From positions 22,117 to 86,116 of the IMG/VR virus record IMGVR_UViG_3300023192_002962: DNA of 64,000 nucleotides. The stretch is one strand, 5' to 3'. This document shows, piece after piece, positions 1 to 8,757 of the stretch. Position 1 is the stretch's first letter, and each line of letters opens with the position of its first letter. The notes beneath the pieces were generated by a model, which made no database searches, was not told the DNA's origin, and was given only the letters and a program-made list of their open reading frames with translations. The position numbers and the translations under genes were made by a program. The stretch is from a virus.

Positions 1-87
1 CTAGGAGAATCAGGTGGAATAGGTAGAGTTACTAAAAGCAACGAAAAAATAGTAAGTGATATAAAACCTGTACGATTCGTAGTCTAA
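1..87 (+). CDS. C-terminal end of an unknown gene (partial)
   Basis: An open frame enters from the left edge and ends at TAA (85-87), giving 28 visible codons that end in the residues KPVRFVV. Nothing identifies the product. The tight 17-base gap to the next start and the shared strand suggest it belongs to the same late operon of neck and tail genes. The call rests only on the open frame and context, so it could be chance. Confidence 0.45.
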   Translation, partial: LGESGGIGRVTKSNEKIVSDIKPVRFVV

Positions 88-104
88 CATAGAAGACTAG
101 GCTC

Positions 105-1472
105 ATGGCGTTTAACGTTACTGAAGTTATAGCCTATAATGATTCGCAGGTTGCATTCAATGGGATGAATGCTTCTGATGTACCTGTAGATCTTGTTCCT
201 GGATTGGACATCGTATTTAATTCAGATGTTGCATCATCTTCAGTTCTTTCCTATGCTATAAGTTTATTTCAAACTCTTCCCGACGGAACTAGTACCACTC
301 CCGTAGATATATCTTTATCACAGCCCGCAACTAATACGGTCAGGATAAATTCTAGTTCTCAATTAATCCCAAATTCCTCATATAATGTTTATATACCAAG
401 TGGTACGTTTGGAATTACTTCAAGCGAGGGAGAGGCATTATCATCTAGTTTTACATTTTCTTTTAATACAGGGACGGCTATAGTTGAGGTAGAAGACCCA
501 GACGTAGATGTAACTCCCGAGATAGATGTAGATCTGATGGAAGAAATTCCTGAAGATTTATTTTTTGTATCAAGTTTACCAGACCCCGATAGTATCTTAC
601 AGTATGGTTCAGGCATAGTAAGTGTTAATTTTAATGGAAGATTACCTGCGGATACTGGAGTAAATATAAGCGCTATGCATCCGTTGGGGTATATATTTGA
701 AACGGCATCATTATGGGTTAAGTATATGCAAGCACCTATTATAAGTGGTGGAGATATTCTTATATCCTCAAAAATTAATGAAGACGAATTATCTGAAGAA
801 TTTGGAACTGGTTGGGAAACACGGTTAACTAAAATTGGAGTAGATCCGATTTCCTCAAATAGTATCCCTTATGTTAGTAAGGAGCCCGGAGAACACATTT
901 ACTTTTTAGATTTTGATGTTAATAGAATTTTTAATGTGAGTTTTGATATTGACGTTAATGAACTTAAATCAGATTTTAATTTCATGGGATTTTTATATCC
1001 ATTCTACGGAAGTACAAGGGAATTAAGATTAGATATTGGGCCATTTGTTAATGAATATAATGATTTTACATTGGCTTTAATTATACATAGGCACAGTATA
1101 ACGGCCGATCAGCTATGGCCACATACTATGCCACTTGTAGTTCCTACAAGAGTTTCTGAATATGTGGCAGCAAGAGCTAAAAAGGATATACTAGCTACAT
1201 TTTTTACATCTGGAGAACGTATGTCTGCTTTAGGGGATTTGCGTATATCAGGAAAAGATGTATCATCCTATTTAGCGGAACAACTTCAAGCTTTGGATTT
1301 AAGGATAGTAGCTCTGGAAAGTGCTATTAGTAAAGGAGATCACAGTACAAGTCCATATACTTACTATAGTCATAAAAGCTTACCTGTGTCGACTACCAGT
1401 GCTGCTTTTGGAGCCGATAATGGGACTGATTTTAGCTCTAGACCATTGGGTAGATCTCTTGAGGGTAAATAG
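105..1472 (+). CDS. Ig-like domain structural protein, probable neck/tail component
   Basis: 455 residues. Residues about 25-125 look like a bacterial Ig-like fold of the SbsA/Big_5 type: an early PGLDIVFNSDV strand and a late VYIPSGTFGI...FTFSFNTG pair, alternating hydrophobic and Thr/Ser residues. An acidic linker (about 128-148) leads into a second, mainly beta region. The C-terminal 100 residues contain a helical stretch (SSYLAEQLQALDLRIVALES) that may be a short coiled coil, followed by a Ser/Thr-rich tail. No signal peptide or catalytic motif is visible. It stands two genes before the sheath operon, which fits a neck, collar or decoration role, but function is inferred from position only. 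The start is the first ATG after the upstream stop; the ribosome site is weak. Confidence 0.75.
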   Translation: MAFNVTEVIAYNDSQVAFNGMNASDVPVDLVPGLDIVFNSDVASSSVLSYAISLFQTLPDGTSTTPVDISLSQPATNTVRINSSSQLIPNSSYNVYIPSGTFGITSSEGEALSSSFTFSFNTGTAIVEVEDPDVDVTPEIDVDLMEEIPEDLFFVSSLPDPDSILQYGSGIVSVNFNGRLPADTGVNISAMHPLGYIFETASLWVKYMQAPIISGGDILISSKINEDELSEEFGTGWETRLTKIGVDPISSNSIPYVSKEPGEHIYFLDFDVNRIFNVSFDIDVNELKSDFNFMGFLYPFYGSTRELRLDIGPFVNEYNDFTLALIIHRHSITADQLWPHTMPLVVPTRVSEYVAARAKKDILATFFTSGERMSALGDLRISGKDVSSYLAEQLQALDLRIVALESAISKGDHSTSPYTYYSHKSLPVSTTSAAFGADNGTDFSSRPLGRSLEGK

Positions 1473-1474
1473 CC

Positions 1475-1942
1475 ATGGGATTGTCTTTATGGAAAGGCGC
1501 AAATGACGATACCTCTGCGGAGAAGTTAACGTTTAAAAGGATACTTGGTAAATATGGCCATAATGTTCTGTACAGGAGATATGATGTAGGAAATCCTAGT
1601 GCGTTTTTTGATGAAACCACTGGCCAGGGAAAGGGAGGACCTTCTTGGGACTATTATGATGAAGTTATAAAAATTAGACATGATCCAATGAGCATAAGAG
1701 GAGCTGTTGGTATTACAATACAAAAGTCAAAAATATATGTTGAGGCTCACGTTAAACCAAAAAGATCGGATGTAATAATAGAGTTGGATTATGATTTAAA
1801 ACCTGATGAGAAACCATATGAAATTTATCATATGACTCACAGAGAAGCTTTTGAAATTGATGAAATTGATGTTAAAAGAGGAATAAGTGGAAAGATAATT
1901 TATTACTTGTGTTCGGTTATACCTCACTTAGGGGATTATTAA
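1475..1942 (+). CDS. Small neck/connector-type protein, hypothetical
   Basis: 155 residues, starting two bases after the preceding TAG. The product is mixed alpha/beta with many charged residues and a central stretch SIRGAVGITIQKSKIYVEAH that reads as a beta hairpin. I do not recognise a family. Small proteins of this size just before a tail sheath gene in myoviruses are often head-completion, tail-terminator or neck proteins, so that is the leading guess from position. The next gene begins one base after its stop, so the two are translationally coupled. Confidence 0.7.
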   Translation: MGLSLWKGANDDTSAEKLTFKRILGKYGHNVLYRRYDVGNPSAFFDETTGQGKGGPSWDYYDEVIKIRHDPMSIRGAVGITIQKSKIYVEAHVKPKRSDVIIELDYDLKPDEKPYEIYHMTHREAFEIDEIDVKRGISGKIIYYLCSVIPHLGDY

Positions 1943-1943
1943 A

Positions 1944-2624
1944 ATGGCACATAATAAACTACCTCCTACTGATATTCCTAATCAAAACACAATTGACATA
2001 ACTTTGTATAACGATGGTGTAAAAGGTGTGCAAATGCCTTTGACCATAAACGGGATCGATATAGTTGGAAATTCTAGTCCGTTAGCATATCTAGAAAGAC
2101 TAAAAAAAGCGTTACATTTATTAAAAGAGGACGTTGAATTCGATGCTGCTTACCCAGAGTGGGTTATAAACAAAGAAACTACCATGAAAGTTGAAAACGG
2201 AATCGTATGGTCAATAAACCAAATGTTGCCAGTAAACTTGGATGGTAAGGCGAGAAGAAATCCCGAAACAGGGACAAGAGAGGTAAAACCTCGACTTAGG
2301 AAGGATATAACACTTGACGATGGAACGGCTTTACGCATATATGGACAAAAATTTACAGTATATTTTAGATTTGATATTTTTGCAAAATCTCCAGGTGGAG
2401 CAGAAGACTTGATTGACTGGTTTCAATTTGGATTTATGGATCACTTTGGGGGCTTGTTTGGGTCCCATAGAACAGTTTTTAATCAAAGATATAAAGATCG
2501 AGAAGTAGAAAAACTTAATCAGGATCTAGCAGTTAGAAGTTTAGAGTATATAGTAGATTTAGAACGATATACAGCAGTTCCAACTAGTTTAGTAGATTCG
2601 ATAAGAATTAGTGTATCAATTTAA
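1944..2624 (+). CDS. Putative tail-completion/terminator protein
   Basis: 226 residues, no signal peptide or membrane segment. Residues about 45-75 form a helix with LAYLERLKKALHLLKEDVEF; the middle has a basic RKDITLDD region and a beta-rich core (YGQKFTVYFRFDIFA). Immediately upstream of the sheath gene, a protein of this length commonly caps the tail or joins it to the neck. I cannot name the family from sequence. A gap of 28 bases containing a clear GGGAG ribosome site for the sheath gene follows. Confidence 0.7.
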   Translation: MAHNKLPPTDIPNQNTIDITLYNDGVKGVQMPLTINGIDIVGNSSPLAYLERLKKALHLLKEDVEFDAAYPEWVINKETTMKVENGIVWSINQMLPVNLDGKARRNPETGTREVKPRLRKDITLDDGTALRIYGQKFTVYFRFDIFAKSPGGAEDLIDWFQFGFMDHFGGLFGSHRTVFNQRYKDREVEKLNQDLAVRSLEYIVDLERYTAVPTSLVDSIRISVSI

Positions 2625-2652
2625 TTAAAAAAATAAAAGGGAGTAATAGAAA

Positions 2653-5316
2653 ATGGCAACCCCAAAAACAACAAGACAAATTCTAGACGGTAACTTAACC
2701 CGTGCTGTACCGAGTGGGGTCTTTAATAGACGAATTCTCGTATTGGGAACATCAAAAGATGGTCCAATGTATACTCCGGTAAGTGTATCGTCTGCAGATG
2801 ATGCTGCTCAAAATTTTGGACCTTTTGGTTCTGGATCATTGACTAGGGGCATCAAAGAAGCATTTGATGGACAGATTGGTTTCTCCAAGTCTCCCGATGT
2901 ATGGGGTATGAGAGTTGGTGGAATTAAAGCTAAAAGAGCATCAGGAGACTTAGATGACGCTCTAACTAATGCAGTTTTAAAAATTGAAGCTATAAATGAA
3001 GGTGATATGTATAATGATGTCAGTGTAAAATTCCAAGAAGGAAACTGCATCATATCAAATCCTAAAACAGGATTATCATCTTCCTATTCAGTAGATTTTG
3101 AGGACTGGAGTAATCCAGATGTTCAAGTGCATACATTAGACGAATTAGCAGCCAATATAGCAGCAGATTCAAATTTAAACGGTATTATATCTGCAATTGT
3201 TTATGATTATAGTGTGAATTTTGAAGTTCAATTAGATTCTACATCTGCCGCAGTAACTAACGCAGAAGCAGGAGAAACTAAAATAAATCTTGGCTTATTA
3301 GTGGATGGCGATGTTGTAGACGGAAACTTATACCTCTCAGCTAATGCCAACGGCAATACTGCTTGGAACGGCGCCGCCGCTTTGGGCGAAGAACAGAACC
3401 CTATAAGAGAGATTACATCAGTTTATAGTATTAATGCTTCAGATAATATTGCATGCCTTAAAGGCAATTCGGCTGTTAAAGTAAGTGAAGGTTCAGTCGC
3501 AAAAGGAAAAGCAGATGCATTTAACTCTATTCTTAGAAACAATCTTTCAGCAAATGGTTTATTAGATAATGGAGCCACTTCTGAAGGTTATTGGAGAGTT
3601 AGAGGAGCTCAAGCGGTATTTTTAGATAACGACTTAGCTGCTATTGGAACTGAAATAACATCAATAGTAGAAGACGATGTAATTAGATTAAAACTTAATG
3701 TTGGAGCCACTTGTGTTTATGATGGCTCTGCTGCAGGAAGCACAGGAACTGGTCAGTTAACATGGGTAGATGGTACAAAGAATATAAAAGTAACTATTGT
3801 TAATAAGAGCGATAATGAGCAACACTCTTTTTATTTTGCAGGCGCTACAGGTGCAGGCGGAATATTTGCGGGTGGAACCACAGGAAACGGTAATATTGAG
3901 GTAGAATATACTGGTGCATCTGGAACAACAACATCAGGGTTTGTTACTCTGTCTACACATGAAGCTGATTTAATGCTTGGCTCTGGTCCATTTGAAGCTT
4001 ATTTGGACTTTGATACAGAGCTTGTAGAGCTGGAGGGTAAAGAGGTACTATCAGCTGCAACTGAAGATACCCAGTATTTTGTAAGAGGAAATGAAATAGT
4101 ATTTGGAGCGGCCCAGACTCATGAGTTAGCATTCAAGTATGCTCAAGTAACTTACTATGACGAGGGTACTACCCTTGTTGTAAACGACGGACAGGCAGGA
4201 AAATTAACATTGACAGGTTCATGTGGTCCAGGTTATGCATGTGGTGCGTTAACTGGAGCAGATGCTATTTTTGGTTTTTCTTATACATACTATCCAGGAA
4301 GCCCTACTACAGCTACAGTTGCTTTAACAGGTGGTGTTGATGGAACTAATCTTACAAGCTCAGATCTATATAACGATTTAGATGAAGCTTACACTCACCT
4401 AAATCAAGATTTCTTTGATATATTTACTGTGATGGGTGCTAGATTTGATACTTCAAAATCAGATTATGATTCTGTAACAGGAGTTCCTGTTATCATGAAT
4501 GCTGGATTTGCAGATCAAATGAGAATATTTTTGAATAGTTTCAATGGTGAACTAATAGGAGTTATGGGTTTTGAACCTCTACAAGGTACAGGAGTAGGTG
4601 GCCGAATCCTAGCATCTGATGTTTCCAAAAGAGTTGATTATATGACAACCCCTAATATTGTGGGAGATCCTTTACGAGCAGCTAATATTCTTAATGGATT
4701 TCACCAACCATTTATGTTTGCAGTGGAAGCCGAGGTTATTATGAACTATAGAGGAAATCTTTATGGAACTGATGCAGCTGCGGTAACTAGTGGCTTACTT
4801 GCTGCAATTCCTACAGAAGAAGCAATCTATAGATTTAATCTTCCTGGAGCGCAAGGTTTAGTATGGAGATATGATTCTGTTGATGCCTCATCTGGTAAAG
4901 AACAGATTGATATATTGTCTGATTCACGTTTACCGGTAGGAATAGTAAGTGGTACAAATATTAAGTTATCTGAGTCTAGGTCAATGGGTAGATCTGGATC
5001 AGATTTTGAGAATATAATGACTGTTCTTATTCTGCAAGAAGTTTTACAAATATGTAGAGATGTAGCTAGGGATTATATAGGAAAGGTAAGTAGTGCACAA
5101 CTGCTTCAAGCTTTCCAGAGTCAACTTGATAGAACTATAGGCGATACCATGGTGCCACGAGCTTTAAGAGGATTTAAGGCTCCAGTAGAAATGACACCAG
5201 GTGAAAGAGTAGTAGGTAAGTTAACTATTCCTCTGACCCTTAGTCCTCAGTTTGAACTTCGTGATGTACATTACATAGTTCAGCTAACAGCTGATGAAAT
5301 TACTGCTTCAGCATAG
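2653..5316 (+). CDS. Contractile tail sheath protein
   Basis: 887 residues. The N-terminal part has the usual sheath pattern: GVFNRRILVLGTSKDGP, then VSVSSADDAAQNFGPFG and LTRGIKEAF, matching the typical 'G..v.vvGts..GP...Pv.v.s...f...FG' arrangement. The C-terminal 250 residues (YRFNLPGAQGLVWRY, a SESRSMGRSGSDFENIM stretch, VLQICRDVARDYIG, a final LTIPLTLSPQFELRDVHYIV strand pair) match the conserved sheath core that packs around the tube. The middle, about residues 180-560, is Gly/Thr/Ala-rich and beta-rich and looks like a surface insertion. The protein is longer than T4 gp18 (659 residues), mainly through this insertion. A GGGAG site lies before the ATG and an intrinsic terminator follows. 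Confidence 0.93.
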   Translation: MATPKTTRQILDGNLTRAVPSGVFNRRILVLGTSKDGPMYTPVSVSSADDAAQNFGPFGSGSLTRGIKEAFDGQIGFSKSPDVWGMRVGGIKAKRASGDLDDALTNAVLKIEAINEGDMYNDVSVKFQEGNCIISNPKTGLSSSYSVDFEDWSNPDVQVHTLDELAANIAADSNLNGIISAIVYDYSVNFEVQLDSTSAAVTNAEAGETKINLGLLVDGDVVDGNLYLSANANGNTAWNGAAALGEEQNPIREITSVYSINASDNIACLKGNSAVKVSEGSVAKGKADAFNSILRNNLSANGLLDNGATSEGYWRVRGAQAVFLDNDLAAIGTEITSIVEDDVIRLKLNVGATCVYDGSAAGSTGTGQLTWVDGTKNIKVTIVNKSDNEQHSFYFAGATGAGGIFAGGTTGNGNIEVEYTGASGTTTSGFVTLSTHEADLMLGSGPFEAYLDFDTELVELEGKEVLSAATEDTQYFVRGNEIVFGAAQTHELAFKYAQVTYYDEGTTLVVNDGQAGKLTLTGSCGPGYACGALTGADAIFGFSYTYYPGSPTTATVALTGGVDGTNLTSSDLYNDLDEAYTHLNQDFFDIFTVMGARFDTSKSDYDSVTGVPVIMNAGFADQMRIFLNSFNGELIGVMGFEPLQGTGVGGRILASDVSKRVDYMTTPNIVGDPLRAANILNGFHQPFMFAVEAEVIMNYRGNLYGTDAAAVTSGLLAAIPTEEAIYRFNLPGAQGLVWRYDSVDASSGKEQIDILSDSRLPVGIVSGTNIKLSESRSMGRSGSDFENIMTVLILQEVLQICRDVARDYIGKVSSAQLLQAFQSQLDRTIGDTMVPRALRGFKAPVEMTPGERVVGKLTIPLTLSPQFELRDVHYIVQLTADEITASA

Positions 5317-5344
5317 ATAGACTAATAATCTAATATATAAAATT

Positions 5345-5376
5345 AAAGGGGTCAGTTTTGGCCCCTTTTCTATTTT
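5345..5376 (+). terminator. Intrinsic terminator after the sheath gene
   Basis: A 9-base-pair stem pairs AAAGGGGTC (5345-5353) with GGCCCCTTT (5360-5368), one T-G wobble, six-base loop, followed by a T-rich run through 5376. It lies 29 bases after the sheath stop and would reduce transcription into the tube genes or end a sheath transcript. Confidence 0.85.
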
Positions 5377-5418
5377 TATATGACATATCTTTATTGTAAC
5401 AAAGTACTAAGATTACCA

Positions 5419-5446
5419 GGAGTAACTCCCTAACTTTATTTAGGAG
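5419..5446 (+). promoter_or_regulatory. Candidate ribosome-site-masking hairpin before the tube gene
   Basis: The ribosome site AGGAG at 5442-5446 can pair within TTAGGAG (5440-5446) to CTCC-C-TAA (5426-5433): seven pairs with one bulged C and a six-base loop. An upstream GGAG (5419-5422) can pair with the same CTCC (5426-5429) and would free the ribosome site. Two exclusive pairings around a start site suggest translational tuning of the tube gene. This is read by eye from pairing only. Confidence 0.4.
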
Positions 5447-5454
5447 ATAGTTCA

Positions 5455-6060
5455 ATGCCTTTTCAAGCAAACGAAACTGATTCAGGATTAATTTCTACTT
5501 TTTCAGGTTCAGATATTAAATGTGTTTTTGGTAATATTGAAATAGGAAACCTTCAAGGTATATCCTGGTCAACCAATCGGGAAGTTCGTCCTATATTTGT
5601 GTGCGGCGATCCTAATGCCCTTTCTTATTCTAAGAATAAACGAGGACATGCAGGTTCAATCGTACTTACAGTATTTGATAGAGCTGCCTTGAGGGATATT
5701 CAAGACGTTGCACGCGTTTATCGAAAAGATCAAGGGTTCGTTCCCGGAACATCAGCTAGAATAGTAGAGGCTCAAAATCCATTTGAGGCTAATTATAGAC
5801 AGGCTGTATATGCGGACGAAATTCCTCCATTTGATTCCACTTTGTATGGAATGAATGAGTTCGGAAGACAAATGGCTATGCGAATATATGATATGACAAT
5901 AATCTCAGAAGGTGCCGGTGTATCAATTGATGACGGTATCCAAGAGGCTCAGTTCACCTATGTAGCTCGGCATATAGATGCCTGGCGATCATTGACTAGC
6001 GAGAGCGGTGCACAAGATGTTATTGATATATCAAATATATTTGATACTTTTGGCACCTAA
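5455..6060 (+). CDS. Tail tube-type protein 1
   Basis: 201 residues. The order of elements is 'FSGSDIKCVFGNIEIGNLQG', a strand with NREVRPIFVCGDP, then GHAGSIVLTVFDRAALRDI, EIPPFDSTL and finally QEAQFTYVARHIDAW. The next gene carries the same elements in the same order, and this layout (basic strand, 'G.k.i.Gsi.l..fDr.aL', terminal F.Y.a strand) fits tail tube folds. Its position straight after the sheath supports major tube protein. At 201 residues it is slightly longer than T4 gp19 (about 163). AGGAG precedes the ATG by eight bases. Confidence 0.8.
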   Translation: MPFQANETDSGLISTFSGSDIKCVFGNIEIGNLQGISWSTNREVRPIFVCGDPNALSYSKNKRGHAGSIVLTVFDRAALRDIQDVARVYRKDQGFVPGTSARIVEAQNPFEANYRQAVYADEIPPFDSTLYGMNEFGRQMAMRIYDMTIISEGAGVSIDDGIQEAQFTYVARHIDAWRSLTSESGAQDVIDISNIFDTFGT

Positions 6061-6092
6061 CACACAACAGTAAATAGCGAGGTAAATAGCTG

Positions 6093-7472
6093 GTGGCGGA
6101 TACACGAGACATTAGAAGGGACGGATTATTCTCCACCAGCTATTTACCGGATAATTTAGGATCGGGTAAACATACCGGTAGGATCGACCCAGAAACTAAT
6201 GTTGCTCACCCAGTATCCCCTAATACTAAGGTTGCTTATTCAGGGGCAGATATATTTGCCTTTATAACTTCCTATGGTATTAACATAGCCCAGAATAGCC
6301 CTCTCATACCCCTTAAAAATCTTCTTGCTATGAGTTATTCTGTTCATAGAGAAAAAATGCCAGTCAGAAGACTAGGCTCCGAGGTGGCCCACGATTACAC
6401 TCTAGGAACCAAGACTATAGCAGGCTCATTAGTATTACTTAATTTTGATAGAACAGCTTTATCTGAACTTATACTAGGTAGTGATATATATGGAGACAGT
6501 ACTATTGTATCTACTTATGACGATATTCCACCTTTTGATATAACTCTTATGTTTCAAGAGGAGATACAAGGGAGCTATGGAACCACATTTAGTAAAGAAA
6601 AAACAGCAGGTAATAATAGAGTCTCTCATGGAGAAAATGTACAGTATTCTGTTCTTAAAATAAATGGAATAAGACTTGTGGATGAAGGAATGGTTGTAGG
6701 AACTGATGAAGCATATTTAGAAACTACGTTTCAGTATGTTGCTGAGAGTGTTGAGCCCTTAGATCCTGTAGTTATAAATACTAGAAATATTCAGTTAGCT
6801 GGACAAATTTTGGACGCAGACCAATTGGGAACGGTAGACGGTATATGGTATAAAGGAAAGGATAAATTTACATATGTTATAGAGGAACTCCCACCTATTG
6901 CAGATCTTCCCAGAATAAATCCACATGATGGTATACAACGAGGCGGGCTTAATCTGCTTACAGCGACTGATGATCTGGCATTAATAACATCTGGAGCACC
7001 AGCTTCTTGGATAAATATGCCAGAGCTTCCAATTGTTCCCATAGTATTTAACCTTGCAGATAACACAAGTCAGTTTGATTGGAAAAACGGAGGGATAGAT
7101 CTTAGTTCATTTGGATCTGTTTTAACCCAGGGTGCTACCTATGGCTGGGAAGGATCAGCTTCTGGGAAATGGCCCATTAAGCCTATGGATCATCATTATA
7201 TAGGTAAGGTTGTTTTCCCAGTAACACCTGACGAAGCTCAAGAATTGTTTGATTCGGGAAATGGAAGTCTAGTAGACGAAAAGTTAATTTTTATACCAAG
7301 AACAGTCGATACCCAGGATTCATCTAAAGATGCTGAGAGTCGAGCTGAACAAAAGAATAATACTCTAGATATGTGTAGAACTTACTTTGCAAGTAAATGT
7401 TTAGCAGCGTTCGACGCAACGGGTAAAATATTTAGTCATTGTGTTGATCCTGATCGAATAGTGGATACATAA
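6093..7472 (+). CDS. Tail tube-related protein 2, extended
   Basis: 459 residues, starting with GTG at 6093 behind a GAGGT site; the reading frame gives MADTRDIRR. Residues about 45-235 are related to the preceding protein: YSGADIFAFI, HREKMPVRRLGSE, AGSLVLLNFDRTALSEL, DIPPFDITL, LETTFQYVAESVEPL. The C-terminal half (about 240-459) is extra and has no visible relative here; it includes a Trp-rich stretch and a terminal Cys pair. It may be a tube initiator, a distal tube protein or a tube subunit with a decorating domain. The downstream gene starts one base after the stop. Confidence 0.75.
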   Translation: MADTRDIRRDGLFSTSYLPDNLGSGKHTGRIDPETNVAHPVSPNTKVAYSGADIFAFITSYGINIAQNSPLIPLKNLLAMSYSVHREKMPVRRLGSEVAHDYTLGTKTIAGSLVLLNFDRTALSELILGSDIYGDSTIVSTYDDIPPFDITLMFQEEIQGSYGTTFSKEKTAGNNRVSHGENVQYSVLKINGIRLVDEGMVVGTDEAYLETTFQYVAESVEPLDPVVINTRNIQLAGQILDADQLGTVDGIWYKGKDKFTYVIEELPPIADLPRINPHDGIQRGGLNLLTATDDLALITSGAPASWINMPELPIVPIVFNLADNTSQFDWKNGGIDLSSFGSVLTQGATYGWEGSASGKWPIKPMDHHYIGKVVFPVTPDEAQELFDSGNGSLVDEKLIFIPRTVDTQDSSKDAESRAEQKNNTLDMCRTYFASKCLAAFDATGKIFSHCVDPDRIVDT

Positions 7473-7473
7473 A

Positions 7474-8196
7474 ATGCCTGCCAATGACTATTCTATTCAG
7501 CCTACGTCTGGTTCATATGTAAGTGGACTAGAAGCTGCTGTGTATATTACATCTAGTGATCCTACTATTCATCAAAGTATTACTAACCGTAAACTTGATA
7601 TAATTACTTTGGAATTTACTGAGACACAAGAAAAACTGCCAATTTATGGCTATAAGTCAGAAGAGTGGGATACGGTGCTTAGAGGGGAAAAGCTAGTACA
7701 AGGTACTTTTTCTTTAAATATGAAATCTGCTCTTCAATTGACAAAGAACCTTGGTGGAACTGTATACTCTAGAGTTCAAGATTCTATAACTAATTTACCT
7801 CTGGCTAGACATGCTGATGCTAAGGGTTTTGATTATTGGTATGGCTCTGAAAGCACAGAGTACACTGATCTTTTTGGAAACTTAGTTTTACGAGATAGAC
7901 CTGTGTTTACACAACGAAAACAAATACCAAAAATATCATTTGATATTAAACTAGTATATTCATCAATAAAAATGAAATTGTTTTCTATGGATTTTTCCAA
8001 TCCCGATGAAGAGGACATAGTAAATAAGTACATGCCTTTTCTTTATAGTAAATCTATAACAATTAAAAATGTTATGGTGAATTCTATTCAACAGTCTATT
8101 GCTCCCGATGGGGCACCAATTGGTGAATTTTATTCCTTTATAGGCAAGAATGTAATTGAAAAAAGTGAAACTCCTAAGGTTATAAAAAGGAAGTAG
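7474..8196 (+). CDS. Tail tube-related protein 3
   Basis: 240 residues. It shares the general layout of the two upstream tube proteins: SGLEAAVYITS near the N-terminus, a strand with EKLPIYGYKSEEW, then GEKLVQGTFSLNMKSALQL, and a C-terminal strand with a SKSITIKNVMVNS run. Similarity is weaker than between the first two. The N-terminus MPANDYSIQPTSGSYVSG is flexible. Likely a minor tube, tube-capping or hub-adaptor protein. No separate ribosome site is obvious: the ATG sits one base after the preceding TAA, so translation is probably coupled. Confidence 0.65.
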   Translation: MPANDYSIQPTSGSYVSGLEAAVYITSSDPTIHQSITNRKLDIITLEFTETQEKLPIYGYKSEEWDTVLRGEKLVQGTFSLNMKSALQLTKNLGGTVYSRVQDSITNLPLARHADAKGFDYWYGSESTEYTDLFGNLVLRDRPVFTQRKQIPKISFDIKLVYSSIKMKLFSMDFSNPDEEDIVNKYMPFLYSKSITIKNVMVNSIQQSIAPDGAPIGEFYSFIGKNVIEKSETPKVIKRK

Positions 8197-8198
8197 AT

Positions 8199-8663
8199 AT
8201 GTATTTTTCAGGCAACGACGTAACTCTCTATATTAGTAAAGGAGGTGGTTTAAGTAAAGAGCTGTTAGATGCAGTTTCTGTGCAATTTTCTATAAATCAT
8301 CCCACATCACCAGTATACTCTCATGGAGATAGACAATTTAAAACACAAATGATAGGAACAAAATTAATTCACGGATCAATTTCTTTAAATTACAAAGAAG
8401 GAACTAATCTATTAGCTTTGACAGATAAAGGGTATTCTGAATTGTATATAATGTATGCAAAAACTGCTTATGACAATACAGTAATTAAGGGTAAAAGGTA
8501 TAAAGGGGCGGGGGAGTATACAGCAGAAACTTCCTATTGCTTAAAAGGAATAGAGATTACCGCAAGGCAACATGTTGTTACACCAAATGCTGAGAATATA
8601 GTAAACAACTACCAATTTATAGCTAGATCTTTCATTGGAAATTTATTAGAAGAAACCATGTAA
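8199..8663 (+). CDS. Tail tube-related protein 4, short
   Basis: 154 residues, fourth member of the tandem set: YFSGNDVTLYIS, a strand with SPVYSHGDRQFK, IGTKLIHGSISLNYKEG, and a C-terminal AETSYCLKGIEITARQH strand. The 'G.k.ihGsisLn' element is the clearest shared feature with its upstream neighbour. An AAGGAAG ribosome site precedes the ATG. Role is probably within the tube or at its junction with the baseplate; the exact part cannot be told. Confidence 0.65.
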   Translation: MYFSGNDVTLYISKGGGLSKELLDAVSVQFSINHPTSPVYSHGDRQFKTQMIGTKLIHGSISLNYKEGTNLLALTDKGYSELYIMYAKTAYDNTVIKGKRYKGAGEYTAETSYCLKGIEITARQHVVTPNAENIVNNYQFIARSFIGNLLEETM

Positions 8664-8726
8664 TTTTAAAATAAACCTTGCATAGCTTAATCAAATATTC
8701 GTAAATTTACATACCATAGAAATAGT

Positions 8727-8749
8727 TAATTAATTATATTAATTAGGAG
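8727..8749 (+). promoter_or_regulatory. AT-only hairpin abutting the chaperone ribosome site
   Basis: In the 94-base gap before the next gene, TAATTAAT (8727-8734) pairs with ATTAATTA (8738-8745) around a TAT loop, and the GGAG ribosome site (8746-8749) follows at once. The stem is all A-U and therefore weak. It may affect initiation or simply reflect base composition. A poor promoter-like TTGCAT (8679-8684) lies upstream; I do not claim a promoter. Confidence 0.3.
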
Positions 8750-8757
8750 AAATTCAC

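Noticed and set aside
8664-8757. Sigma70-type promoter before the first chaperone gene
   Set aside because: Only a weak TTGCAT and a poor -10 match are seen; AT-rich DNA gives such matches often.
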